Below, one piece after another: positions 15,829 to 24,598 of a stretch of 55,943 bases of DNA. The notes below the pieces were generated by a model, which saw only the letters and a list, made by a program, of their open reading frames with translations, did not search any database and was not told where the DNA came from. The stretch covers positions 82,990 through 138,932 of the forward strand of contig VXRN01000070.1 in the NCBI GenBank assembly GCA_009838465.1. The letters run 5' to 3'. The stretch comes from Dehalococcoidia bacterium (GTDB taxonomy: Bacteria; Chloroflexota; Dehalococcoidia; Lucifugimonadales; UBA1123). The first letter of the stretch is position 1, and every line of letters starts with the position of its first letter. Both the position numbers and the translations under genes were made by a program.

Positions 15829-16917
15829 TTGAAACTCGGACTGTTCCTTATGCCGTTGCACTATCCTGAGAGGCTGCACGCGGATACGTTCCAGGAAGAC
15901 CTGGAATTGATGGAGTACGCGGACGGACTCGGATATTCGGAGGCGTGGATAGGTGAACACTTTCTGCTGCCTTTCGAGAATATGCCATCGCCGGAGCTTT
16001 TCATCGCGAGGGCGTTGGGCGTGACCAATCAGATGTCGTTCGGGACGGGCGTATCCCTGCTCGGTTTCCACAGTCCGGCTCACATAGCTCACCGGATTGC
16101 GCAGCTCGATCACATGGCGAGGGGCAGGCTGTATCTCGGAATCGGAGCTGGCGGCAGCGCGATGGACGCAGAGATGTTCGATATAGACCTGGAAGAGGGC
16201 AGCCCGCGCGAGCGCATGGCGGAGTGCGTCGAAATCATCCTGAAGATATGGGAGGGCGAACCGTTCGAGCATAAAGGGCGCTTCTACACGTCCCGGCTGT
16301 CGCCTCCCCAGCCGGAGCGACGGCTGGGATTCCATATGAAGCCCTACCAGGAGCCGCATCCGCCAATCGCGGTGGCGGGGAGCAGTCCCTATTCAAGCAC
16401 GCTGGAGATGGTGGGGCAGAACGGGTGGATCCCGATGAGCAGCTCGTTCCTTCTTGAAAAGTACCTTCCGAGCCACCGGGAGGTGTTCGAGCGTGGCGCG
16501 AAGATGGGCGGCAAGGAAGCGCCAGCCGACTGGCGCATCTCCCGCGAGGTGTTCGTCGCCGACGATGGTGACAAGGCCAGGGAGGAGGCGCTGAACGGCC
16601 CCTTCGCCAACTTCTTCCGAGACTACTGGACACCGCTGTTCGCCGGCGGCCCGATGGGACTGAGCAGGCTGAAGGTTGACCCCGACATGCCCGACGAAGA
16701 CCTGACGCCTGAGTACATGCTAGAGAACTTCTGGATAGTCGGCGACCCGGAGGAGTGCGCCCACAGGATCAAGCGCATTCACGACGACGTGGGCGGGTTC
16801 GGGACGCTGCTTCTCATGTGCCACGACTGGACGACCGAAAGACCAAAGTGGTTCCGGTCGTTGGAGTTGATGTCAGAGGAAGTTCTTCCGGCGGTGAACA
16901 AGGCGATTGACGCCTGA
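15829..16917 (+). CDS. LLM-class flavin-dependent oxidoreductase 1
   Basis: Luciferase-like monooxygenases are FMN- or F420-dependent TIM-barrel enzymes that oxidise organic substrates. Family marks are LKLGLFLMP at the start, YSEAWIGEHF, MSFGTGVSLL, AHRIAQLDHMARGRLYLGIG and VGDPEECAHRIKRI. TTG 15829 with GGAGGAATGAA just upstream is the likely start; the frame opens at 15796. It is closely similar in pattern to the gene at 50627 (GLFLMP, EAWIGEHF, PYQKPHPPI). It lies 11 bp upstream of the VCBS/ASPIC gene. Confidence 0.92.
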   Translation: MKLGLFLMPLHYPERLHADTFQEDLELMEYADGLGYSEAWIGEHFLLPFENMPSPELFIARALGVTNQMSFGTGVSLLGFHSPAHIAHRIAQLDHMARGRLYLGIGAGGSAMDAEMFDIDLEEGSPRERMAECVEIILKIWEGEPFEHKGRFYTSRLSPPQPERRLGFHMKPYQEPHPPIAVAGSSPYSSTLEMVGQNGWIPMSSSFLLEKYLPSHREVFERGAKMGGKEAPADWRISREVFVADDGDKAREEALNGPFANFFRDYWTPLFAGGPMGLSRLKVDPDMPDEDLTPEYMLENFWIVGDPEECAHRIKRIHDDVGGFGTLLLMCHDWTTERPKWFRSLELMSEEVLPAVNKAIDA

Positions 16918-16928
16918 GCCTAAGGGCC

Positions 16929-19199
16929 ATGTTCAGACGCAGGGTCGCCGGACTGCCCTTACTTGTCGCGTTAGGGGTGGGCTGCGCACTGGTGGTGTGC
17001 GTTATCGTGGCGATGCTGGCGTGGATATACGCATCATCCAATAGCCTTCGTGACGATCTCGTGGTGAGAACGGTGAATCCTGTCGCCGACGAGTCTGTCG
17101 AGGATATCGCAGGATACGCCGGGATGCTTGCGCTCAGCGGTGATCCGTACTTCGGAACGCGTCAGCTTAACTACCTCATAGCACAGGCCGAGAAACCGAC
17201 GTTCGATACTGACACCTGGCGCGTGAGCATACTCAACCAACTCGCGTTTCACCGCCTGCGTTTGGGGCACGTGGACGAGTCCATCCGGCTTCTGAACGAG
17301 GCGCTGGAACTCGCCGATCCCGACAGTTTCGACCGCATGGGGATCATGGAAGACCTGGCAGTCGCGTACATGAAGCAAGGGGAGCTGCGTAATTGCGTCA
17401 GCCCGGAGGGAAGGCTCGTGTGCGCTCTGCCTCTCGATGCCGCCTACGCACATGAGGACAAGTCGAGCGCGACCATAGCGACGGATATGTTGGAGTCCCT
17501 TCTCGAACACGACCCGGAAAGCGTCAGATACCGGTGGCTGTTGAACGTCGCGCATATGTCTCTGGGGTCGTACCCGGACGGCGTCCCACGAGAATTCCTG
17601 ATTCCGCCAGACGTGTTCGCGCCGGAGTATGAGTTGGACAGGTTCGAGGAGGTCGCTGCGGACATCGGCATCTATGGCGTGGATCTGGCGGGCGGCAGTA
17701 TCGTCGAGGACTTCGACGATGACGGGCTTCTGGACATTATGACATCCACCTGGGATCCCTCTGGCAGCCTGAATTACTATCGCAACGAGGGGAACGGTAG
17801 GTTCTCAGAGCGTACCGAGGCGGTGCGACTGAGCGGTCAGCTTGGCGGGCTGAACATAGTCCAAGCGGACTATGACAACGACGGCTGGGTTGACGTGCTT
17901 GTCATGCGCGGGGGGTGGCTGCTGTCGCGCGGGCAGATGCGAATGTCGCTGCTCCGTAACGAGGGAGACGGCACTTTCTCGGACGTTACGCGGGAGGCGG
18001 GTCTCGCGCTTCCTGCGTATCCGAGCCAGAGCGCGGCGTGGGCGGACTATGACAATGACGGCGATCTGGATCTGTTCTCTTGCAGTGAGTCTATGCCTGA
18101 GGCGCCAGAGGAGGGGGCGGCGATCATATTCCCAAGCGGGCTGTTTCGGAATAATGGGGACGGCACTTTCACGGATGTCGCGGACGCGGCGGGCGTCACC
18201 AATCTCAGGTATTGCAAGGGCAGCGCGTGGGGGGACTACGACAACGACGCCGACACCGACCTGTACGTGTCCAACTACGCGGGGGAGAACCGCCTCTACC
18301 GCAACAATGGGGACGGTACGCTGACGGACGTTGCCCCCGAACTGGGTCTGACCGAGCCGCTGGAGAGCTTCCCGGCGTGGTTCTGGGACTATGACAACGA
18401 TGGCTGGCTGGACATCTTCGTTGCGGGGTATGCGAGCGACATCGAGCTTGTGGCGAAGGACTACATGGGCATTCCGAACGACGGGGCGCGTCCGCAACTT
18501 TACAGGAACGACGGCAACGGCGGGTTCGAGGATGTGACAGAGCAGGTCGGGCTGGACAGGGTGAGCCAGACGATGGGCGCGAACTTCGGAGACCTGGACA
18601 ATGACGGGTTCTCGGATATCTACCTGGGTACCGGGTTTCCGGCGTTCGACGCGCTAGCGCCAAATGTGGCGTATCGGAACAATGCGGGCGAATCGTTCTC
18701 GGACGTTACGTTTTCGGCGGGCCTGGGGCACATACAGAAGGGACACGGGATAGCATTCGGCGATCTGGACCGGGACGGTGACCAGGACATCTTCATGCAG
18801 GTGGGCGGGTTCTATCCGAGCGACGGCTTTCTGAACGCGCTATACGTTAATCTGGGGAATGACAACAGGTGGCTGTCGGTGAAGCTAATCGGTGTGGAGT
18901 CGAATCGCTCGGCGATTGGCGCGAGGATCAAGGTTACTGTCCTAGACGATGGCGCGAGGCGCGACATCCATGCGGTCGTGGGTAGCGGCGGCAGTTTTGG
19001 GGCCTCCAGCCTGGAGCAGGAGATCGGCCTAGGGACGGCGGATGCGGTGGAGTCGCTAGAAGTCTATTGGCCCACGTCGGGCATCAGGCAGAGGTTCGAG
19101 GATGTGCCGTTGAACTCCGCGTTGGAGATACGCGAGGATGCCGATGACTATGTCATCAGGGATTTGCCGCGTATCGAGTTGGGAGGTGGGGGCAGGTAG
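16929..19199 (+). CDS. membrane-anchored VCBS/FG-GAP repeat protein with ASPIC/UnbV domain (CRTAC1-like)
   Basis: This is a 756-residue protein with an N-terminal membrane anchor (about residues 8-36), a TPR-like helical region (60-200) and at least seven calcium-binding DxDxDG blades (DFDDDGLLD, DYDNDGWVD, DYDNDGDLD, DYDNDADTD, DYDNDGWLD, DLDNDGFSD, DLDRDGDQD). This is the seven-bladed integrin-like propeller of CRTAC1 proteins. The C-terminal ~95 residues form an ASPIC/UnbV domain (WLSVKLIGVESNRSAIGARI, VGSGGSFGASSLEQEIGLG). Such proteins are exported, and their ligands are mostly unknown. Start ATG 16929 follows AAGGGCC. Confidence 0.92.
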   Translation: MFRRRVAGLPLLVALGVGCALVVCVIVAMLAWIYASSNSLRDDLVVRTVNPVADESVEDIAGYAGMLALSGDPYFGTRQLNYLIAQAEKPTFDTDTWRVSILNQLAFHRLRLGHVDESIRLLNEALELADPDSFDRMGIMEDLAVAYMKQGELRNCVSPEGRLVCALPLDAAYAHEDKSSATIATDMLESLLEHDPESVRYRWLLNVAHMSLGSYPDGVPREFLIPPDVFAPEYELDRFEEVAADIGIYGVDLAGGSIVEDFDDDGLLDIMTSTWDPSGSLNYYRNEGNGRFSERTEAVRLSGQLGGLNIVQADYDNDGWVDVLVMRGGWLLSRGQMRMSLLRNEGDGTFSDVTREAGLALPAYPSQSAAWADYDNDGDLDLFSCSESMPEAPEEGAAIIFPSGLFRNNGDGTFTDVADAAGVTNLRYCKGSAWGDYDNDADTDLYVSNYAGENRLYRNNGDGTLTDVAPELGLTEPLESFPAWFWDYDNDGWLDIFVAGYASDIELVAKDYMGIPNDGARPQLYRNDGNGGFEDVTEQVGLDRVSQTMGANFGDLDNDGFSDIYLGTGFPAFDALAPNVAYRNNAGESFSDVTFSAGLGHIQKGHGIAFGDLDRDGDQDIFMQVGGFYPSDGFLNALYVNLGNDNRWLSVKLIGVESNRSAIGARIKVTVLDDGARRDIHAVVGSGGSFGASSLEQEIGLGTADAVESLEVYWPTSGIRQRFEDVPLNSALEIREDADDYVIRDLPRIELGGGGR

Positions 19200-19250
19200 C
19201 GGAGCGAGCGGAAGTGCCCGGCGTAAATTCTCCTGGTAGGGTAGCCCGCT

Positions 19251-19307
19251 ATTAAGGTTTGCTTAATAATGCCGGATGCTATTAAGATTTAGGCCCTAAA
19301 TCTTAAT
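19251..19307 (+). promoter_or_regulatory. paired ATTAAG...CTTAAT palindromes upstream of fic
   Basis: ATTAAGATTTAGG (19281-19293) and CCTAAATCTTAAT (19295-19307) form a perfect 13+13 bp palindrome around one base. A shorter copy ATTAAG-GTTTG-CTTAAT lies at 19251-19267, 30 bp away. Both precede the Fic start by 21-78 bp. This looks like a tandem operator, perhaps for the Fic protein's own C-terminal winged helix. Confidence 0.7.
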
Positions 19308-19328
19308 AAGCGGAATGAGGAAAGTGCG

Positions 19329-20495
19329 ATGCGGCGGAAAGAGACGGGCAGATACCAGATAACGAATTATAGCGGGGAACAGGTTCGAGCCTACATCCCC
19401 GCGCCGCTGCCACCCAGTCCCCCGGTCGCGATAGACGGCCCTCTTCAGCAGTCTCTCGAAGCAGCGTCGCTGGCGCTCGGACGGCTGGATAGTCTCTCGG
19501 ACTTGCTGCCGGATCCGGCCCTATTCATATATACATATATCCGCAAAGAAGCCGTGCTGTCCTCGCAAATAGAAGGAACGCAGTCGTCCCTGTCCGAACT
19601 TCTTATGTTCGAAAACGACCAGGCGCGTGGCCTCCCTCTCGACGACGTTACGGAGGTGTCGAACTACGTAGCCGCGCTCGAACATGGGTTGGCGCGAATG
19701 CGTGGAGGCTTCCCCCTCTCGAACCGGCTGATCCGCGAGATACACGGAGTATTGCTGTCGAAAGGCCGCGGGAGCGAGCAGAACCCGGGCGAATTTCGCA
19801 GGTCTCAGAACTGGATTGGCGGTTCGCGTCCGGGCAACGCGGTCTTCGTACCGCCGCCGCATACCGAGTTGGCTGACTGTATGGGGACGCTGGAATGTTT
19901 TCTTCACGCATCGGACGATGGTCTGCCAGTCCTGGCGCGGGCAGGTATGGCGCATACGCAATTCGAAACGATCCATCCATTTCTGGACGGCAATGGGCGT
20001 GTGGGCCGCCTTCTAATCACGCTTCTGCTGTGCCACTACGGAGCGCTGCGGGAGCCTACCCTGTATCTAAGCCTATACCTGAAGCGCAACCGTTCGATCT
20101 ACTACGACTTGCTCCAGCGCGTGCGAATGACGGGTGACTGGGAAGAGTGGCTCGCGTTCTTCTTCGAGGGTGTCAGGGAAACCGCAGAGGGCGCAGTCTC
20201 CACCTGTCGGCGGCTTCTTGCCATATTCGAAGAGGATAGAGCCCTCGTCCAGGCAGGGGGCGGCAGACGAGCCAATTCCGCGCTTCGGGTTCATCAGGCG
20301 TTGACGAACCACCCAATCGCATCGCTTACCGACATCAGCAAGATGACAGGCTTGGCTTTTCCGGGCGCTTCATCCGGTATGAACCTTCTAGTTGAGCTTG
20401 AAATTGCGCGCGAGATAACGGGACAACCACGCAACCGGCTTTTCTCCTACCGTCGCTATATAGATATCCTGAGCGAAGGAACAGAACCCATATAG
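19329..20495 (+). CDS. fic: Fic family protein (AMPylase-type) with C-terminal winged helix
   Basis: Fic enzymes transfer AMP or related groups to protein hydroxyls. The catalytic motif is intact: HPFLDGNGRVGRL at about residue 215. An inhibitory-helix-like motif SSQIEGT with the autoinhibitory Glu is at about residue 80, as in class II Fic proteins with an N-terminal Fic_N domain. The last ~70 residues (HQALTNHPIASLTDISKMTG) form a winged-helix-like DNA-binding region, often linked to self-regulation. Start ATG 19329 has GAGGAAAG upstream. The palindromes at 19251-19307 are its likely operator. There is no separate antitoxin gene; it appears single and self-contained. Confidence 0.92.
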   Translation: MRRKETGRYQITNYSGEQVRAYIPAPLPPSPPVAIDGPLQQSLEAASLALGRLDSLSDLLPDPALFIYTYIRKEAVLSSQIEGTQSSLSELLMFENDQARGLPLDDVTEVSNYVAALEHGLARMRGGFPLSNRLIREIHGVLLSKGRGSEQNPGEFRRSQNWIGGSRPGNAVFVPPPHTELADCMGTLECFLHASDDGLPVLARAGMAHTQFETIHPFLDGNGRVGRLLITLLLCHYGALREPTLYLSLYLKRNRSIYYDLLQRVRMTGDWEEWLAFFFEGVRETAEGAVSTCRRLLAIFEEDRALVQAGGGRRANSALRVHQALTNHPIASLTDISKMTGLAFPGASSGMNLLVELEIAREITGQPRNRLFSYRRYIDILSEGTEPI

Positions 20496-20577
20496 ACATG
20501 GGAATCACTCGTATAGCCGGATCCATACGTCGCCACTTCTAGCGATTCGGAACAACCGAAAGCACCTGGGCTGCAGG

Positions 20578-21330
20578 TCATTGCGCGGTGAGGCCGCCGT
20601 CTATGACCATTTCGCTGCCGGTCATGAAGGATGACTCGTCGGAGGCGAGGAACAGGACTCCGTAGGCGATCTCGTCGGGTTCGGCGTAGCGGCCGAGGGG
20701 TGTCCTCTGCTCAGTGAGCGCAAGGCGTTCGGGGTCTTCCCATCCCTGCCTGGTCATCTCGGTCTTGATTGGGCCGGGATGGATTGAGTTGCAGCGGATG
20801 CCGTCCCCGGCGTTCTGGATGGCCGTGGACTTGGTGAGTATGCGGACCGCGCCCTTGGAGGCGTTGTACCCGGGGTGGATGTTCGCCTGTCCGACCATGC
20901 CGGATATGGAGGATATGTTGATGATGGAGCCGCCACCAGCCTTTCTCATTTCGGGAATGACGGCCCTGGTCCCGAGAAAGACGCCCTTGGCGTTTACGTC
21001 CATGACGTTATCCCACTCTTCGACCGTGGCGTCGTCGCCCGCGTTCCAGGAGACGATGCCGGCGTTGTTGACGAGGATGTCCACCTTGCCGTAGCTGGAT
21101 ACGGCGGTCTGTACGGCATCGTTCCAGGAGTCCTCATCGGTGACGTCGAGGGTGACATAGGTGGCCTCACCGCCCGCCTCGTTGATCTCGGCCTCGACCT
21201 TCCTGCCCTCATCATCGAGTATGTCGCCAAAGACGACCTTCGCGCCCTCGCGGGCGAACATCCTGGCCTCGGCGGCCCCCTGTCCGCGCGCGCCTCCGGT
21301 GATGATCGCTACTTTGCCTTCGAGTCTCAT
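20578..21330 (-). CDS. short-chain dehydrogenase/reductase (SDR) 1
   Basis: This is a classical SDR of 250 residues: cofactor motif GGARGQG, acidic residue in FGDILDDEG favouring NAD, NNAG, catalytic Ser in NISSISG and YNASK (Tyr-x-x-x-Lys), ending MVIDGGLTAQ. The substrate is unknown. It is a close paralog of the gene at 40108-40857, which shares the start MRLEGKVA and the end VIDGGxTAQ. It is transcribed alone, with an array of ACCTGC half sites upstream (21428-21492). Confidence 0.93.
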   Translation of the reverse strand: MRLEGKVAIITGGARGQGAAEARMFAREGAKVVFGDILDDEGRKVEAEINEAGGEATYVTLDVTDEDSWNDAVQTAVSSYGKVDILVNNAGIVSWNAGDDATVEEWDNVMDVNAKGVFLGTRAVIPEMRKAGGGSIINISSISGMVGQANIHPGYNASKGAVRILTKSTAIQNAGDGIRCNSIHPGPIKTEMTRQGWEDPERLALTEQRTPLGRYAEPDEIAYGVLFLASDESSFMTGSEMVIDGGLTAQ

Positions 21331-21427
21331 GTTTGCCTCCTGGGGTCAGACGTCACCGCTTCAGAAACGGTGGGCTACGGCGTATATACTTGGGCTTATA
21401 AAGTTCTGGTGGGTCCTGCTGGTGTGT

Positions 21428-21492
21428 GCAGGTGACCTGCTGGAGGGGTCTGGTACCTGCATTTGACCAGTATATCACCTGCAAGAACCTGT
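21428..21492. promoter_or_regulatory. ACCTGC half-site array upstream of SDR 1
   Basis: GCAGGT-G-ACCTGC (21428-21440) is a palindrome. Further ACCTGC copies lie at 21455 and 21477, with ACCTGT at 21487. Spacings are 20, 22 and 10 bp, close to whole helical turns. The array is about 100-160 bp upstream of the SDR start and may be a cooperative operator. The rest of 21331-21609 shows nothing else I recognise. Confidence 0.4.
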
Positions 21493-21609
21493 ATTTCCCT
21501 GTTCAGAGGGGTTTTTTCGGGTCACCGTGTTCTTTAGTTAAGTCTGTCTATATACTTGGGTACGAATGTTCGCATACAAGAGTATTGTAGCATGATGTGG
21601 TGTGAATGT

Positions 21610-21976
21610 GTAGTGGCACAGGAAACTTTAAGGCGATTGCATAAGTAGGATAGCAGCATTTTTCATGCCGCCAATTCCTGGATTGCCGAGCGGCGAGCCC
21701 TCCGGGGTTCCCGCTTTCGGAGACCTTTGCGTAACTTGGTTCAACTTCGTTTTGAAGGACTGAGTGAGTGTGTAAATCTGTAAATTCATAGCTGCTCGCA
21801 CAGTCCACCCCACCCCTGGATTGCCGAGCGGCGAGCCCTTCGGGGTTCCCTCTTTCGCGGGAATGACGGTGGTTGTGCAAAGGTCTCTCCCCGTTTTCAC
21901 GAGGACATGCTATCGCGGGAATGACGGTCGGGCGCCGTGATGGACTAATGCAACTGTGTTCGGAAACTGTGACTAG
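21610..21976. repeat. degenerate element with two dispersed cores
   Basis: Two copies of the CTGGATTGCCGAGCGGCGAG core (from about 21673 and 21815) are joined by a unique spacer, as in copy C at 8128-8441. The right end carries CTAG (21973-21976). The left end (TAGTGGCACAGGAAAC) is only loosely inverted. It is probably an old composite MITE; boundaries are approximate. It fills most of the gene-free stretch before the peptide-binding lipoprotein gene. Confidence 0.55.
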
Positions 21977-22152
21977 TGAGGAGCATGAGGGTCGTCTCGC
22001 AAGTATGCCCCTCCATTTTCGGGAAGTGGATTTCCTGAATTTATGATTGACATATCTCAGGCTATATGCTTGAATTGGCGCGATTCGGTTCGAGCGGTGG
22101 GGTTCCTGCAAACGTACCTCTTTGAGACTTGAACCATTAGGGAGACAGAGAT

Positions 22153-24366
22153 ATGCGTACACCCACATCACTTCGCTGGCTGGTAGTCGCCGCAATAGCG
22201 CCAATGCTCTTGGCGATTGCATGTTCGAGCACAGAGCCTGCTCCCGCTCCGGCTTCGGACGCGGTTACGAAAGAAGAGCTTGCCGCCGCGCTGCAGGAGG
22301 CTATGCAGTCGGTCCAGCCTGCCCCCGCCGCCCCCGCGCCGGCCGGTCCCAGCGTGGAGGAGATGAGAGCGATGGTCGAGTCCGCGGTGCAGGGCGCGGT
22401 TCCCGAAGGCACCAGCGCGGAGGAGATCAAGGTGATGGTAGAGGCGGCCGTGGGTGCGGCCAGCCAGGATGCAATCACTGCGGACCAGGTCCGCACCCTC
22501 GTGGCGGAAGCGGTGGCGGAGTCGGCGACCGAAGGTCCGGACCCGCTGAGCGCCGACGAAGTGCGTCAAATCGTGTCGGCGGCGGTATCGGCGCTGCCGA
22601 CCCCCGAGGCGCGTGTCATCACCAAAGAGGTCAAGGTTACAGAGGTCAAAGAGGTCCAGATTCCGGGCAAGAAGTATGTGACCGACCCGACGACCAACAA
22701 GGTCATTCCCGCGCCGGAGTACGGCGGGACGATAATACGGCTTCAAACGAACCAGCCGCCCCACACCGACACGTATTTCACACACCATGCGGCTAACGGT
22801 ACGGACGGAGTTACCGAATCGCTCGCTCACGCGGACTGGGGCATAGACCGGAGCGTGTTCGACCACAAGAAACGGCCAACCCCCCTGTGGGTGATGAAGG
22901 GACAGCTCGCGACCGGATGGGTGCAGAACGACCCGCTCACGTACACGATCAACATCAGGGACGACGTGTACTGGCACAACAAGGCCCCGATGGACGGGCG
23001 CAAGATGACCGCCCAGGATGTGGCGTGGAACTTCCAGCGCTACCTGCATCTGGGCGATGAATACGCAGACCAGGAAGGGCCGTGCTGCACGTTCAAGAGC
23101 GTGAAGTGGGAATCGGTCACGGCAACCGACGACAACACCGTCGTGTTCAAGCTGGAGGAGCCGAATATAGATACGCTCACAATCCTGTTCACCAGCTACT
23201 CCCCGCATATTCTTCCACCCGAGGTCGTGCAGGAGCACGGCGACATCCAGGACTGGAGGAATCTGGTCGGCACCGGCCCGTTCATGCTGACGGACTGGGT
23301 GGACGGCAGTTCGATGACCTGGGAGAAGAACCCGGACTACTGGGGTACCGATGAGAAGTTCCCCGAGAACCAGCTTCCCTATGCGGACGCGACGCGGGCG
23401 CTCATCATGAAGGACGAGGCGACCCGTATCGCGGCGATGCGCACCGGCAAGGGCGACTACATGGGCTGGCTTGCCAATTCGGCGATTTCCACGACGGACC
23501 AGGCCGAAGCGCTCGTCAAGACGAACCCCGACATCTCGCTGATACCCTACGCGTACAGGTCCACTACCAGCACCGCGTTCGACGTGGACAAGCCGCCCTT
23601 CGACGACGTCAGAGTCAGGCGGGCCATGCAGATGGCGCTCGACCTCGACACGATCAACACGATCTACTTCAAGGGCTGGGCTACGGTCGAGCCGATGGGA
23701 CAGATCGGAACGGGCGCGATAGAGTACGTGACGCCATTCGACCAGTGGCCCGAAGACATCAAGCCCTACTACCAGTACAACCCCGAAGGGGCGATAGCGC
23801 TGCTGGAAGAGGCAGGTTACGCTCCCGACGAGAACGGCGTCAGGATCAAGGGTTCATCGGTGTTCCACGCCACCTCCGACCTTGCGCTCGCTGACATCTT
23901 CGTGGACTACTGGAGGAGAGTCGGGATAGACATCGAGGCCGTCAAGGGGCCGGACAACACCACGGTTGGCACCTGGATCCGCGAACACACTTACCCGCAC
24001 GACATGGTTGGATCGGCCATCATGGGCTACGACAGGAGTCCAATCACGATCCTGCGCGCCTTCATTCACTCCGAAGGCGGCTACAACTACACTGGTGTGC
24101 GCAACCCGGACTTCGACGCGATGATCGAGGCGGCCGAGGCAGCGGCCACCTACGAGGAGAGGCAGCAGATCATCAAGGACCTGGATATAGAGCTATCCAG
24201 ACAGCACCTGTACGTCTGGGGGATGAAGGCGCAGGCGTTCAACGCGGTCCAGCCCTGGCTGATCGGATACAATGGCGAGTATCACCTGGGACTCCAGCAG
24301 CGATTCTCGCAGTTGTTCGCGCGCTTCTGGCTCGACCAGGAGTTGAAGGCGCAGTCCACCAACTAG
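22153..24366 (+). CDS. peptide ABC transporter substrate-binding lipoprotein (SBP family 5) with helical stalk
   Basis: The lipoprotein signal ends at LAIACSS (Cys ~24). Residues about 38-150 form an unusual helical region of repeated units (VEEMRAMVESAVQGAV, AEEIKVMVEAAVGAA, ADQVRTLVAEAVAES, ADEVRQIVSAAVSAL) then a Glu/Lys/Val-rich strand. This is probably a stalk lifting the binding domain above the membrane. From ~185 on is a family 5 oligopeptide-binding fold (LTYTINIRDDVYWHNKAPMD, VAWNFQRYL, NLVGTGPFMLTDWVDGSSMT, ARFWLDQEL). At 737 residues it is longer than usual (~530-600) because of the stalk. Start ATG follows GGGAGACAGAGAT. Two permease genes follow; no ATPase gene is present. Confidence 0.93.
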   Translation: MRTPTSLRWLVVAAIAPMLLAIACSSTEPAPAPASDAVTKEELAAALQEAMQSVQPAPAAPAPAGPSVEEMRAMVESAVQGAVPEGTSAEEIKVMVEAAVGAASQDAITADQVRTLVAEAVAESATEGPDPLSADEVRQIVSAAVSALPTPEARVITKEVKVTEVKEVQIPGKKYVTDPTTNKVIPAPEYGGTIIRLQTNQPPHTDTYFTHHAANGTDGVTESLAHADWGIDRSVFDHKKRPTPLWVMKGQLATGWVQNDPLTYTINIRDDVYWHNKAPMDGRKMTAQDVAWNFQRYLHLGDEYADQEGPCCTFKSVKWESVTATDDNTVVFKLEEPNIDTLTILFTSYSPHILPPEVVQEHGDIQDWRNLVGTGPFMLTDWVDGSSMTWEKNPDYWGTDEKFPENQLPYADATRALIMKDEATRIAAMRTGKGDYMGWLANSAISTTDQAEALVKTNPDISLIPYAYRSTTSTAFDVDKPPFDDVRVRRAMQMALDLDTINTIYFKGWATVEPMGQIGTGAIEYVTPFDQWPEDIKPYYQYNPEGAIALLEEAGYAPDENGVRIKGSSVFHATSDLALADIFVDYWRRVGIDIEAVKGPDNTTVGTWIREHTYPHDMVGSAIMGYDRSPITILRAFIHSEGGYNYTGVRNPDFDAMIEAAEAAATYEERQQIIKDLDIELSRQHLYVWGMKAQAFNAVQPWLIGYNGEYHLGLQQRFSQLFARFWLDQELKAQSTN

Positions 24367-24461
24367 TCGTCGAAGGGGGTGAAACCGAAACCCCCTTCCT
24401 AACCTTCCCTCTTGGTGGGTCGAGAGGGGTAGGCATTGAACTTGGACTGGCGGAGTCGCCT

Positions 24462-24517
24462 CCATCCCCGTATCAAGTACGGGGATGGCTCTAACCTTCC
24501 CCCGTCAAGGGGGAAGG
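24462..24517. repeat. two intercistronic hairpins between binding protein and permease
   Basis: CCATCCCCGTA (24462-24472) pairs with TACGGGGATGG (24478-24488). CCTTCCCCC (24495-24503) pairs with GGGGGAAGG (24509-24517). A weaker CCCTTGATAGGGGAAGGG copy ends near 24558. The second resembles the REP-like family at 37252, 38491 and 53674. They lie between a binding-protein gene and its permease, where stem-loops often reduce downstream expression. Confidence 0.7.
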
Positions 24518-24598
24518 GACTTTTGCCTAACCTTGCGAGCCCTTGATAGGGGAAGGGAATTTTGGTCGTGTCCCCGCGCTAATCACTAGGAACGCTAC

